Shown here in pieces: positions 18,901 to 26,417 of a DNA stretch of 64,000 bases. The position numbers were made by a program, and so were the translations under genes. The stretch spans positions 1 to 64,000 of the forward strand of contig CAYXGY010000004.1 of NCBI GenBank assembly GCA_964464895.1, in the 5' to 3' direction. The stretch is from Helicobacter_D sp964464895 (GTDB lineage Bacteria; Campylobacterota; Campylobacteria; Campylobacterales; Helicobacteraceae). How positions within the stretch are numbered: position 1 is the first letter of the stretch; every line of letters starts with the position of its first letter. The notes under the pieces were generated by a model. That model had not been told where the DNA came from. It did not search any database and saw only the letters and a program-made list of their open reading frames with translations.

Positions 18901-19469
18901 GTGTTACTGTAAGCATTGATAATCGCTTATTAGTTAATCAAATCGAGGAATGGATAAATGCAGTGTTTGGTGAGAATGTTAAACATTATACTAGGAAAAC
19001 AAAAGAGGCAAATGATTATTTTAAACCTGAAAAAGATGAAAAACTTACTTTGATACCGACTTTTGGGTTGCGAGAATCGCATACAGGAAGAGAAACATAC
19101 AACCCTAAAACTAATGAATTATCAAAAGATTTTAAAGACAAATACAATGGAAAAACACCAGATGAACTCTCCCTTTGGGAAAAACTAACATCTGCATATG
19201 ATATAAATCCAGTGTTTAAGATATTAGATGCTATAATACCGGGGCTACATAGTAGTGCGAATGTGCATGATACACAGTTTAGGAAAGAGAACGTAGAATC
19301 ATTGAATGAGGAAACTGAGGCTAAGGTGCTACGATATAGCATTCCTTCGTCTTTTATAGGAACATATTTATCCATCATTTATGGTAAAATGCCCTCTTGG
19401 ATAAAGAGAACAATCACATCACTAGAAAAGGAGACTGAAGAATGGAGAAATTTGTATTTATGGCTTTAA
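12918..19469 (+). CDS. FhaB-like two-partner secretion exoprotein
   Basis: A 2183-residue surface or secreted beta-helix protein. It starts at ATG 12918 or 12921 (GTG 12915 is also in frame); no strong ribosome site separates them. A signal peptide (about 1-32) ends near Ala-Phe-Ala-Gln. The TPS secretion domain follows, with the NPNGI motif near residue 154 and a second Asn-Pro-Asn near 113. The body consists of many hemagglutinin-type repeats (N-I-x-A, G-N-D, T-A-G-x-D-I). Unusual parts are an acidic insert at about 640-765 and a Lys/Arg-rich patch near 895-913. A region at about 1600-1650 is hydrophobic, and the globular C-terminus from about 1985 is not repeat-like. It may be an adhesin, hemolysin or contact-dependent toxin. 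No VENN motif is seen. The transporter gene follows. Confidence 0.88.
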   Translation: MMNHKSYLSRKRVRLSTYLPLSSVSFVAFAFAQSNPIVVDQVAHQGKGGAPHIVQSSNGTDVLNIVKPTAGGVSHNKFLEYNVSEQNLILNNHTYKTGILQGKSTLGDTVAFNPNFGTGNAARIILNEVTSNSTTALEGYTEIFGQRAALVIANPNGITAAGAGFINLSRLTMVTGKPNMVEGKLQDFAISPIGTIRIEGKGEQAFGLHIPESPAELVSNAVKIAGNIYVDNDQELNIKTGNHQYDYNTKQVTSKSDTAAQSILALDSSALGGMYAGTIKIEATQSGMGVKIDGNLVSDMDNLEITADGDIAFRNVAAKNDIKVASASGSVEHKKGGIAHTEQDLTIIASKDIALNGTSYASNDILTEAKENLNIQGIVFASNNINLTAQQNIALEGEFVLSDTLNVKAGQNLNLAMQVAAAKSADIMAGNDFNLKKEFINADTINIEVARHLTNNGKLVADTDLTVNVGKTLTNNNIILAKNTAMFEVGGDSLLNQGSVSATNLTIHAKTLTNNAQITTDETLTLNTTDDITNHSKITAGTNAALSANNIHNLGQIASNDTINISTQNDYINHRDSGLFAGVDIIIESGKDIINYLAEIFAGNNIELKGKNAKISTVNPNTVYDNPNVENHHTASSPAKNNQEIQNGEFDEEDEESLEITLTDSGKVLTIPAEAFAEEPNLGDSYILDDYTIYIGERIVTAEPDSEPTITFQNIDKLTILDADGNEVAYTLWDEIESGGEIIDNSDKTEERTSEAVKERVINTPFVASQDQFNALVNLGGRIESLNDITIQSDKLYNMGLNHNIGSDAYSTYYHKIRDSAPYNAGWLELGRYKISEVHLDAEAATILAGHDLNIHSREILNQSATFSAKNNATINTAQLKNQTYSEIVKLAIKTQSRTKKRKLLRKKKRTYNATEYYNERIYSNEVSLITAGNNLVINAAGGNVVNDQVEAAIGSFRFGRDKMPDLKSGQVAVNLTLPRGDNGMFAVSNGDPKYMIRTNVDFFNDIPFAGSDYFFDRITPLSNEYNTRKMLGDSAYETRIIMDAIRQATYGHYLGNGEISSDLDQMKALYNNATKEYERLGLKIGIALTAEQIAQLNSDVIWYVEKEVNGEKVLVPELYLSQATLDNIKIGGYGAKMVGKNIAINADNISNSSDMFAQNELMLKAQDILNESNFGKTARIIGGRTNIEADTLINKSGNIGGAFVTIKANNLLNETKKYTEETRRGANYDLIEKSGQEAVIFGDKDLQIQTSGIYASKGAKLESKEGNVLLKAENIVLDTLELHNRKERRRTNSGFASKKTTTSVQDKLENFGSTIVAGGNALVEAVGDIFSKGSKVEAGQDAQLTANGNITAVAAINREYSYSKTQKSSWGGLKKSLDEISHEENKLRGSNIKTTEGLTIVSGKDTTFVASDIEAGADVNILAGYRAGAEGKLEKSGKQGSVNLLNGEETIKHSEIHEKTGVSLGGRIGFQSGKLNVDINIHEKTKDTWDNVQKTAVSSNITAGGDINIGATKDVNIKGSNVISDDNINITAKENINIVSSQSTEYDEKTHSKSKISATLTGGHVFVDTVHAISKTVKTAEDVKQSFEELDNIRRLQSEGKANDRAFAGGTVNLVASALSSVNTYGVGAILVSEAIRASDEIIQVMQGGIATVQALGFYGGIGFKYDTTETTTSSTQVVNTESAIIADKDIRLNAGSDLNQLGSFVISTSGNIDYIAGNDFNLTSSTDSYYSRSQTSKNSISAGITSKKEIYGDFATSNSANKANGEQHNNSTTIATEGKIAIDAGNDMNARGYNALAKDIEIKVGGDMLLASQQNSGSSYAKGQSLGFGSGTRMNGNLSVNSQHHNRQWVDNQASIIGTESVKIDIDGKLKMEGSLIANTDLIGNDKGNLNIKAGALETNDFLNFNNNSEKGLGFGISTSLSNDEKDERNESKQAGSTSMNLVDKGSIHQSITHATIGQGKIEIADRSDLLGINREVHKAETTTKDKITGALGVTVSIDNRLLVNQIEEWINAVFGENVKHYTRKTKEANDYFKPEKDEKLTLIPTFGLRESHTGRETYNPKTNELSKDFKDKYNGKTPDELSLWEKLTSAYDINPVFKILDAIIPGLHSSANVHDTQFRKENVESLNEETEAKVLRYSIPSSFIGTYLSIIYGKMPSWIKRTITSLEKETEEWRNLYLWL

Positions 19470-20134
19470 TTTTTAGCTTGTTTTTGACAGGTTGCGCTAC
19501 CACAAGAGAGGGTTTAAAAATAGTTTCAAACGATGAAGAGTGGTCAACGTTCAACATGGGATATAACAGGATGGTTGCAGATATACCATTTACAAAGATG
19601 GATGTAGGCGAAGAGAATGATAGATTCGGAGTTGAAATTGGCTTAGGAAAAGCACTTGACGAGCCCATACGGATTAAAAAATATCAATATGGAAAAGAGT
19701 ATCATCAGTATGCAAAAGAGCATAAGATGGATATTATGTATATAAGATTTTGGAACCTAACGGACAAATATCAATTTGATACTGCTAAAGTTTATTTAAT
19801 AACCTCTTCTCAAAAATATCATTTAAAGGCAATTGATTATGATACGGGAGAGCCAATTGATTATAGTATGATTAAGGGTAACAATAACAATATAAACCAT
19901 AGTAAGTATATTTTTTATCGTTTGCCTCTAATTCGCGAAGAATTAGAGGGAGCTTCTTTTGAAATCTCGGGCATTTATAAAAATGGTGTAGAACTCCCAC
20001 CGATTAAATTTCAGATATCTTTATATAAATATAAAACTGAAGATATGGAAAAGATGGTGAGTGGTTATGCTGGCTTGTTGCTGATGTTGCTTGTGTGGTC
20101 TACCCCCATTTGGATTGTAGTGGCATTGTTGTAA
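19442..20134 (+). CDS. Lipoprotein with C-terminal membrane helix, overlaps exoprotein gene
   Basis: A 230-residue protein with a lipoprotein signal: a hydrophobic start ending Leu-Thr-Gly-Cys, Cys18 being the lipidated residue. A soluble domain of about 180 residues rich in Tyr, Lys and Ile follows. A hydrophobic helix near the C-terminus (about 205-229) follows. ATG 19442 has a good AAAAGGAGA site within the last codons of the exoprotein gene, overlapping it by 28 bp. That tight coupling, between an exoprotein and its transporter, suggests co-production. Possible roles are an immunity-type protein, an accessory secretion factor or a surface anchor. No family is recognised. The two predicted membrane attachments, a lipid at one end and a helix at the other, are unusual. 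Confidence 0.7.
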   Translation: MEKFVFMALIFSLFLTGCATTREGLKIVSNDEEWSTFNMGYNRMVADIPFTKMDVGEENDRFGVEIGLGKALDEPIRIKKYQYGKEYHQYAKEHKMDIMYIRFWNLTDKYQFDTAKVYLITSSQKYHLKAIDYDTGEPIDYSMIKGNNNNINHSKYIFYRLPLIREELEGASFEISGIYKNGVELPPIKFQISLYKYKTEDMEKMVSGYAGLLLMLLVWSTPIWIVVALL

Positions 20135-20151
20135 ATCACAGAGATTAAATT

Positions 20152-21882
20152 TTGGACAAACATACAATGAGGAGACGCGCTTTATTTGTGATGGTTGCCA
20201 CCACTTCTTTTTTCACGGCAACTTGGGCGCAGACACTATCTGCTGTGCAGAATCAAAACCATATCCAGCAAGAGCAACAACGTCTGATGAATGAGGAGTT
20301 TCTCCAACAGAAACTTAAAAACGCTCTGCAACGCCCGCAGACTGCGACAACTGCCACGACAACAGAAGAGAAAGAGGCGGATTTGGTGTCCTCCTGTATC
20401 AATATCCACAAAATCCTTGTAACAGGAAATGACAAAGTCAGCGATTGGGCAATTAAAAGGGTTACAAAGAAATATCAAAATACTTGTATGGGCTTTCCAC
20501 AGATTAACCAAATACTCAATGAAATCACCGATATATACATTAAAAAAGGCTACATCACTTCGCGTGCGTTTCTGCCAATGCCACAAACTCACATCAAAAA
20601 AGGTATCTTGGAAATTAGAATCGTGGAGGGCAAAATTTCAAAGTTTGAGGGCTTGAGCAAACGACAAACCATAACCGCATTTCCGTTTTTGACTGATTCA
20701 GTTCTGAATTTGCGCGATATTGAACAGGGCATAGACCAGCTCAATCGCCTTGCTTCAAACTCTGCAACAATGGAAATCAAACCCGATGATAAAAACGAAT
20801 ATAGCAAAATAGAAATCTTAAATGAGCCTAAAGACACGACCCGCACGACATTTTTTACCGATAACGCAGGTTCAAAATCCACTGGCGAAACCCGTTTTGG
20901 TGTGCGTGCCACACAAGATAACCTGTTGGGTTTAAATGAGCAAATCAATATGAGTTTTGCGAAAGCCCCAAGCAAAAGCCCAAGCCAACGCAATGCAGAT
21001 TATTTAACAATAGGTGCTTCAATCCCTTTTGGTTATTGGACTTTGAACAATAACTTCTCTTGGTCTGATTATCGCACAAGCTTTTTGCTCTATAATGGCG
21101 ACCGACTTTATTTTTATGGCAATAGTATCAACAATAATCTAAACTTAGACCGCTTATTAGCGCGCGGACAAAGTTATAAGATTTCCGCTAATGCTGGCGT
21201 AACCTATAAACGCAATCAAAACTACACTCGTGTCCTTGATTTGACGATGAAAAACGAGGTTTCAAGCCGTGATTTAGCCATAGCAAACCTTGGGCTTTCC
21301 TCAACATTTTACTTTGAACACGGTGTGTTATACTTAAACCCAACCTACAATAAAGGCACGAAATGGTTCGGTGCGTTAAAGGATAATCACGGCATTTATG
21401 ACCAATCCGCCCAATATGAGGCTTGGAAACTCTATATCTATGGATCGCTAAATTTGTTTGATGTCGCTACCTATCATACTATTTTTGACGGACAATACAC
21501 CAAAGACGAACTATATGGCACAGAGGCGTATTACCTTGGGGGTGAATATTCTGTGCGTGGGTTTAGAAACGAGGGTATGCAAGGCGATAGCGGTTATTCG
21601 TGGCGTAATGATATAAGTTTCAATGTAGCAACCCTTGCCAAAAGCAACAATAGAATCTTAAAAGGCATAGACTTCGGACCTTTTATAGATTATGGTTATG
21701 TGCGTAGCAATCATAAAGACATCAACTCCGAAATTCTTTCTGGTGCGGGTGGCAAGATTTCATTTAAATATCGTTATTTTGATAGTTCCATTAGCTATGC
21801 TAATGTCTTGAAGAAACCAAAGTGGATAAACGAAAATGAAGCCGTCTATTTGTATGCCGGCTTCAACTTCAGCTTTAATTGA
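20152..21882 (+). CDS. FhaC/ShlB-type two-partner secretion transporter
   Basis: A 576-residue outer-membrane Omp85-superfamily transporter that should export the upstream exoprotein. After a signal peptide (cleaved after Ala-Gln near residue 27) comes a Gln-rich helix. Then follow POTRA domains (about 80-230), with the I-L-V-T-G-N and G-Y-I-T-S-R segments, and a C-terminal 16-strand barrel from about 235. The ending N-F-S-F-N is typical of outer-membrane beta-barrels. The start is TTG 20152 or ATG 20167; neither has a strong ribosome site. Length matches the family (about 550-590). It lies 17 bp after the lipoprotein gene, so the three genes form one operon. Confidence 0.9.
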   Translation: MDKHTMRRRALFVMVATTSFFTATWAQTLSAVQNQNHIQQEQQRLMNEEFLQQKLKNALQRPQTATTATTTEEKEADLVSSCINIHKILVTGNDKVSDWAIKRVTKKYQNTCMGFPQINQILNEITDIYIKKGYITSRAFLPMPQTHIKKGILEIRIVEGKISKFEGLSKRQTITAFPFLTDSVLNLRDIEQGIDQLNRLASNSATMEIKPDDKNEYSKIEILNEPKDTTRTTFFTDNAGSKSTGETRFGVRATQDNLLGLNEQINMSFAKAPSKSPSQRNADYLTIGASIPFGYWTLNNNFSWSDYRTSFLLYNGDRLYFYGNSINNNLNLDRLLARGQSYKISANAGVTYKRNQNYTRVLDLTMKNEVSSRDLAIANLGLSSTFYFEHGVLYLNPTYNKGTKWFGALKDNHGIYDQSAQYEAWKLYIYGSLNLFDVATYHTIFDGQYTKDELYGTEAYYLGGEYSVRGFRNEGMQGDSGYSWRNDISFNVATLAKSNNRILKGIDFGPFIDYGYVRSNHKDINSEILSGAGGKISFKYRYFDSSISYANVLKKPKWINENEAVYLYAGFNFSFN

Positions 21883-21962
21883 ATCTATTGTTTGAAAAGT
21901 TGAAAATCATCTACAAATGACTTGGAATCGTTAAGTTTTCGTGAATTTATTGCAATTTGTGT

Positions 21963-22039
<77 letters not shown>

Positions 22040-22083
22040 ATAAAATTTATAACAAGATTATCTAATGTGTGAAATAAAATAAG

Positions 22084-22158
22084 TGGCTGGGGTACAAGGA
22101 TTCGAACCTCGGAATGGTTGGACCAAAACCAACTGCCTTACCGCTTGGCGATACCCCA
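22084..22158 (-). tRNA. tRNA-Gln (TTG)
   Basis: A 75-nt cloverleaf on the minus strand starting TGGGGTATCGCC and ending CCCCAGCCA with encoded CCA. The anticodon loop TTTTGGT gives anticodon TTG. The T arm GGTTCGAATCC is intact. Confidence 0.93.
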
Positions 22159-22232
22159 ATAAAAAGCGAAATTATATCCCTTTTGGTTTGATTTGTCAAT
22201 ATGTTTTAAAGATTTCTTTGCTAAGTTTGTGA

Positions 22233-22238
22233 TATACT
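22233..22238 (+). promoter_or_regulatory. Putative -10 box of ribBA
   Basis: TATACT in the context TGTGATATACTTAAAT lies about 31 bp upstream of the ribBA start, in AT-rich sequence. Confidence 0.45.
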
Positions 22239-22268
22239 TAAATTTAAACATTAATAGAGGCTTAAGTA

Positions 22269-23303
22269 ATGAAAAGTGAAGTATTTTTGCGCGTAGAAGA
22301 AGCAATCAAGGCAATTAAAAATGGAGAAATGATTATCATTATGGACGATGAAGACCGCGAGAATGAGGGGGATTTGGTAATATCGGGAATCTTTAGCACA
22401 CCAGAAAAAATTAATTTTATGGCGCAAGAAGCGCGCGGATTAGTTTGCGTGTCTATCACCAAAGAGATTGCAAATAAGCTTGATTTGCCCCCAATGGTAA
22501 GTCAGAATAGCTCCAATCACGAGACTGCTTTCACGGTTTCTATTGACGCTAAGGAAGCCAAAACAGGAATTTCTGCGTATGAACGCGATATGACTATTAG
22601 CCTAATGTGCAAGCCCAATGCCAAGCCAGAAGATTTTGTGCGACCGGGACATATTTTTCCATTGATTGCCAAAGAGGGAGGTGTGTTGGAGCGCACAGGG
22701 CATACAGAGGCGAGTATTGACATTTGTCAGCTTGCAGGGCTGAAGCCCATTAGCGTGATTTGTGAAATTATGCGCGAAGATGGATTAATGGCAGGGCGAG
22801 GGGATAAGTTTTTGAGTGAGTTTGCACAAAAGCATTGCCTTAAGATTCTTTATGTTTCTGATTTGATTGAATATCGTTTGCAGTTTGAACAATTAATCCA
22901 ACCTCTTGAGCGCAAAAATACTCAATTTCTAGGCGCGCAGGTAGAAAAAATCCAATTCCAAGACCATTTGAATAGAATCCACACCGCCTTTGCATTTGGT
23001 AAGCCCCAAGTTCCACTTGTAAAATTCCATACTATTAAAGAGGATTTGGAGCTTTTAGAAAATGAAAGTACATTTAGGGGGCTATTGAATGCGATAGAGA
23101 GGCTCAAAAGTGAGGGGGGTTATTTGGTATTTTTAAAAACTTGTGGTAGCAAAGACATTAAGGGATTAGGAATTGGCGCACAGATTCTTAAAGCCCTTGA
23201 AGTCGTGGATTTCAAGCTTTTGAGCGTCTCACAAGGAAGCGAGCTAGAATATAGTGCTTTAAGCGGCTTTAACCTTAGAATCCTAGAAAGAATTGAGATG
23301 TGA
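22269..23303 (+). CDS. ribBA: 3,4-dihydroxy-2-butanone-4-phosphate synthase with degenerate GTP cyclohydrolase II domain
   Basis: A 344-residue riboflavin-biosynthesis enzyme. The N-terminal domain (1-205) converts ribulose 5-phosphate to dihydroxybutanone phosphate. It has the D-D-E-D-R-E-N-E-G-D loop near residues 26-35, and H-T-E-A further on. The C-terminal half aligns in layout with GTP cyclohydrolase II but lacks the zinc Cys triad (G-E-C...L-R-C-D-C) and the GTP-binding motif. That half is therefore probably not catalytic, as known for H. pylori RibBA. A separate ribA would be needed elsewhere. The start ATG 22269 follows GAGGCTTAAGTA. Confidence 0.9.
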   Translation: MKSEVFLRVEEAIKAIKNGEMIIIMDDEDRENEGDLVISGIFSTPEKINFMAQEARGLVCVSITKEIANKLDLPPMVSQNSSNHETAFTVSIDAKEAKTGISAYERDMTISLMCKPNAKPEDFVRPGHIFPLIAKEGGVLERTGHTEASIDICQLAGLKPISVICEIMREDGLMAGRGDKFLSEFAQKHCLKILYVSDLIEYRLQFEQLIQPLERKNTQFLGAQVEKIQFQDHLNRIHTAFAFGKPQVPLVKFHTIKEDLELLENESTFRGLLNAIERLKSEGGYLVFLKTCGSKDIKGLGIGAQILKALEVVDFKLLSVSQGSELEYSALSGFNLRILERIEM

Positions 23304-23317
23304 GCCAATGTTGAATG

Positions 23318-23360
23318 GATTGTTGCGCAAGTTTTACAAATTTTCTCGCAATGACAAATC
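23318..23360. repeat. Dispersed intergenic repeat, copy B
   Basis: GATTGTTGCGCAAGTTTTAC followed by AAATTTTCTCGCAATGACA lies between the converging ribBA and DedA genes. It is the cleanest copy of the element, with inverted ends (GATTGTTGCG against CTCGCAATGAC). Confidence 0.45.
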
Positions 23361-23367
23361 TATAACC

Positions 23368-23976
23368 TCAAATATTATTTTTCTTTTTGTGCTGTTGGAA
23401 ATAAACATATGAAGCAACGAGGCAACACACAATCCCAACTAAAGCCAAAGTAATCCAATGCAAATATTCCTTTAGGAGTGTTTCATTTTGCCCTAGAAAA
23501 TAGCCAAGTGCGGTTAGAATAGTCGTCCAAATACCCGCGCCTAGAGAAGTATAGAGGCAAAAGCGCACAAGGGGCATTTTGCCAAGCCCCGCAGGGAGTG
23601 AAATATACTGTCTTACGACAGGAATCAAGCGTCCGCTAAAAGTAGAGATATGTCCGTGTTTGGCGAAGAAATTTTCCATTTTTATCATCGTTTTTTCATC
23701 AAACAATACATATTTGCCGAATTTTATCAGAATCTCACGCCCAAAAAAGAATGCCAAATAATAGTTCAGGAGTGCGCCTGTGAGCGAGCCTAAAATACCG
23801 CAAAGAATCACGATAAAGAAATTCATCTTGCCAAGATGTGCCAAAACTCCCGCAGGTATCATTACAACTTCGCTTGGAAAGGGGATAAAGCTACTCTCTA
23901 AGAACATTAGAAAAAAGATTCCAAAATACCCAAAGGAATGGATTGATTCTAGCAATAAATCCACAATCGCCTGCAA
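23368..23976 (-). CDS. DedA-family membrane protein
   Basis: A 202-residue integral membrane protein of the DedA/SNARE-associated family, linked to undecaprenyl-phosphate or lipid flipping and envelope homeostasis. Typical features are an early E-x-S-F-I-P-F-P-S-E segment near residues 28-36, then G-x-x-L-G motifs. A conserved F-x-G-R-L-I-P-x-V-R-x-x-I-S-x-P-A-G amphipathic segment follows at about 116-131, and the C-terminal end is basic. The start is TTG 23976 with GAGGAAAAT just upstream. It converges on ribBA. Confidence 0.9.
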   Translation of the reverse strand: MQAIVDLLLESIHSFGYFGIFFLMFLESSFIPFPSEVVMIPAGVLAHLGKMNFFIVILCGILGSLTGALLNYYLAFFFGREILIKFGKYVLFDEKTMIKMENFFAKHGHISTFSGRLIPVVRQYISLPAGLGKMPLVRFCLYTSLGAGIWTTILTALGYFLGQNETLLKEYLHWITLALVGIVCCLVASYVYFQQHKKKNNI

Positions 23977-24026
23977 ATTTTCCTCACAAATTTAAAAATT
24001 AAATAAGATTATAACCAAAATCAAGC

Positions 24027-24032
24027 TATAAT
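24027..24032 (+). promoter_or_regulatory. Putative -10 box of the motB-like operon
   Basis: AAGCTATAATCG contains a perfect TATAAT 42 bp before the GTG start at 24074. It probably drives the operon from the stator-like gene through nusB. Confidence 0.55.
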
Positions 24033-24073
24033 CGCAAAATTTTAAACTAAACTTGCGAGTTTAAGGGGAAAAA

Positions 24074-24847
24074 GTGGCGAAAAACAAATGTCCAGCTTGC
24101 GACTGCCCTCAAGGCGTTCCATTATGGCTTGGAACTTACGGAGATATGGTTACTCTGATTCTGACATTTTTTATTTTGTTGCTCTCAATGGCGACTTTTG
24201 ATACACAAAGAATCGCATTAGCTATCGGTTCTTTGGAGGGTTCTTTGGCAGTTCTTGAAAAGGGTTCGCAAACGCAAATCAACCCCCCAGCACTCATTAA
24301 AGCCACTCCAATGGAAACAGAAGTAGAAATGGACAATGTCGTCAATATTTTTGCAAGCTTGATTACAGACTATAATGAAGTGAATCGCATTTCTAATGGA
24401 CCATCGGTAGAGTTAGAGGAAGCAGAAAAAGGAATCGTGATTAGAATCCCAGATGAGCTACTTTTCAAGAGCGGAAGTGCGACTTTGGAGAATCCAAGCG
24501 GTATTGCGTTTCTTAAACGTCTCTCAATGGAATTTGCTAAGCTTCCTAATGCGGTGTTGATTAAAGCCATAGGACACACCGATAATATTCCTGTGCGTGA
24601 GGATTCTGTCTTTGCGGATAATTTGGAATTATCTATTGCGCGCGGGGTAAATGTTGCAGACCTTATTATTACACAAGGTGTCGCAAAAGCACGCGTGTTA
24701 GGGGGAGGAGAGGGGGAATTTTCTCCTATTGCTAATAACGAGATTCCCTCAATGCGCGCCAAAAATAGACGCGTAGATTTGTATGTTTATAGCGTAGGTG
24801 AGGATTTATCTACCGCAATGGAAAGCCTGACGAAAGTTACACCTTAA
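24074..24847 (+). CDS. PomB/MotB-like flagellar stator or OmpA-domain protein
   Basis: A 257-residue inner-membrane protein with one N-terminal helix (about 23-42), preceded by a plug-like G-T-Y-G-D segment. The Asp of this segment (about residue 24) matches the ion-binding Asp of stator B subunits. Residues about 115-245 form an OmpA/MotB peptidoglycan-binding domain with the motif G-H-T-D-N and N-R-R-V-D. The early Cys-Pro-x-C-x-C-Pro and the L-x-L-L-L-S run resemble PomB-type proteins more than the MotB known from H. pylori. No A subunit is next to it. The start is GTG 24074 behind AAGGGGAAAAA. It leads an operon with carbonic anhydrase. Confidence 0.8.
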   Translation: MAKNKCPACDCPQGVPLWLGTYGDMVTLILTFFILLLSMATFDTQRIALAIGSLEGSLAVLEKGSQTQINPPALIKATPMETEVEMDNVVNIFASLITDYNEVNRISNGPSVELEEAEKGIVIRIPDELLFKSGSATLENPSGIAFLKRLSMEFAKLPNAVLIKAIGHTDNIPVREDSVFADNLELSIARGVNVADLIITQGVAKARVLGGGEGEFSPIANNEIPSMRAKNRRVDLYVYSVGEDLSTAMESLTKVTP

Positions 24848-24866
24848 GTGCAATGTAAGGATTATA

Positions 24867-25577
24867 ATGTCTCAAGAGAATCAGACAAAAGAGAAAGCAA
24901 AAAAGCCCAAAAATATATCTAGTGATTCTAAAGTCGCTTCTAATCCTCAAAATACGATTGATTTGCTCTTTGAGGGTGTGATTAAATTCAAAGAAGAGAA
25001 TTTTTTAGCCTATAAAGAATTATTTGAAAACCTTAAAAGTGGGCAGAATCCTCACACGCTTTTTGTGGGCTGTGCAGATTCTCGTGTCGTGCCAAATCTG
25101 ATTACAAATACCCTGCCCGGAGAACTTTTTGTCGTGCGCAATATTGCGAATATCGTGCCCCCTTATCGCGCGACTGATGAATATTTGGCGACAACTTCGG
25201 CGATTGAATATGCCTTAGAGGAATTAAAGGTGGAGAATATCATCATTTGTGGGCATTCGCATTGTGGAGGCTGCGCGGCACTTTATGAGGAATCGCATTT
25301 TGTCAATATGCCTAATGTCAGAAATTGGCTCAAACTTATTGAACCTGTCAAGACGCAAGTACTTTCACTAAACCCAAAAACAACCGCAATGCGTGCTTAT
25401 TTGACAGAACAAATCAATATTGAACGGCAGATTATGAATCTTTTTACCTATCCAAAAGTCAAGGAAAAATATCTTGCGCGCACATTGAATCTCTATGGCT
25501 GGCACTATATTATAGAGAGTGGGGAAGTGTATAATTATGACTTCAAAAGACACGAATTTAATTTATTGAAAGGATAA
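24867..25577 (+). CDS. icfA: Beta-class carbonic anhydrase
   Basis: A 236-residue zinc enzyme interconverting CO2 and bicarbonate, important in CO2-rich hosts. Zinc ligands are visible in V-G-C-A-D-S-R-V (Cys and the Asp/Arg dyad near residues 69-73) and C-G-H-S-H-C-G-G-C near 127-135. A Lys/Ser-rich N-terminal tail of about 25 residues precedes the domain. No signal peptide is seen, so it should be cytoplasmic. It is 3 bp upstream of kdsA, an order also known from H. pylori. Confidence 0.95.
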   Translation: MSQENQTKEKAKKPKNISSDSKVASNPQNTIDLLFEGVIKFKEENFLAYKELFENLKSGQNPHTLFVGCADSRVVPNLITNTLPGELFVVRNIANIVPPYRATDEYLATTSAIEYALEELKVENIIICGHSHCGGCAALYEESHFVNMPNVRNWLKLIEPVKTQVLSLNPKTTAMRAYLTEQINIERQIMNLFTYPKVKEKYLARTLNLYGWHYIIESGEVYNYDFKRHEFNLLKG

Positions 25578-25580
25578 GAA

Positions 25581-26417
25581 ATGATAATCATCGCAGGTCC
25601 GTGTGTAATAGAAAATGATGAAATTTTGGAGGAAATTGCAGAATCGCTGAAGCCACTTTATGAAAATCAAAATATTGATTTTTATTTCAAAGCGAGTTTT
25701 GATAAAGCTAATCGGACGAGTTTAGAATCTTATCGCGGACCGGGACTTGAAAAGGGGTTAGAATCTTTAGCGAAAATCAAGGCAAAATTTGGCTACAAAT
25801 TGCTTACAGATATTCACGAAACACATCAAGCAGTCCCTGCAGCAAAGGTTGTGGATATTTTACAGATTCCGGCTTTTTTGTGTCGGCAAACAGATTTGAT
25901 TGTTGCAGCAGCGCAAACAGATGCAATGGTGAATATCAAAAAGGGGCAATTTATGAATCCCTCCGATATGAAATATTCTGTGTTAAAGGCTCTAAAAGTG
26001 CGTGCAAAGGCGCGAAATGAAGTTGTAGAGGAAGCGAATCTTGAAAATTCCTTAAAATACAAGGTTTGCTTAACAGAACGTGGAAGCAGTTTTGGCTATG
26101 GGAATTTGGTGGTGGATATGCGCTCGCTAGCAATTATGAGAGAGTTTGCACCTGTGATTTTTGATGCAACGCACGCGGTGCAAATGCCCGGTGGTTTGAA
26201 TGGCAAAAGCGGGGGAGATAGTCGTTATGCTCCTTTGCTTGCGCGCGCCGCAACTGCAGTAGGGATTGATGGATTGTTTGCCGAGACACATCTTTATCCG
26301 CAAAAAGCTTTGAGCGATGGTCCAAATATGCTTACTCCAAAGCAACTTTTGGGGCTTTGTGAGCAACTTTTGGAGATTCAATCTCTTTTAACAAAGGAAA
26401 ATTATGCAAGTCATTGA
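25581..26417 (+). CDS. kdsA: KDO-8-phosphate synthase
   Basis: A 278-residue enzyme joining phosphoenolpyruvate and arabinose 5-phosphate to make KDO 8-phosphate for lipid A inner core. Typical motifs are G-P-C-V-I-E near the start, F-K-A-S-F-D-K-A-N-R, T-D-I-H-E, the F-L-C-R-Q-T-D-L segment and D-A-T-H-A-V-Q. Length is normal. Its last 14 bp overlap ribH, showing translational coupling. The Cys of the GPCVIE motif is a zinc ligand in metal-dependent forms. Confidence 0.97.
   Translation: MIIIAGPCVIENDEILEEIAESLKPLYENQNIDFYFKASFDKANRTSLESYRGPGLEKGLESLAKIKAKFGYKLLTDIHETHQAVPAAKVVDILQIPAFLCRQTDLIVAAAQTDAMVNIKKGQFMNPSDMKYSVLKALKVRAKARNEVVEEANLENSLKYKVCLTERGSSFGYGNLVVDMRSLAIMREFAPVIFDATHAVQMPGGLNGKSGGDSRYAPLLARAATAVGIDGLFAETHLYPQKALSDGPNMLTPKQLLGLCEQLLEIQSLLTKENYASH

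Noticed and set aside
23111..23122. G6 run in ribBA as a phase-variable tract
   Set aside because: The frame is intact across it and the gene is essential; six G is common by chance.
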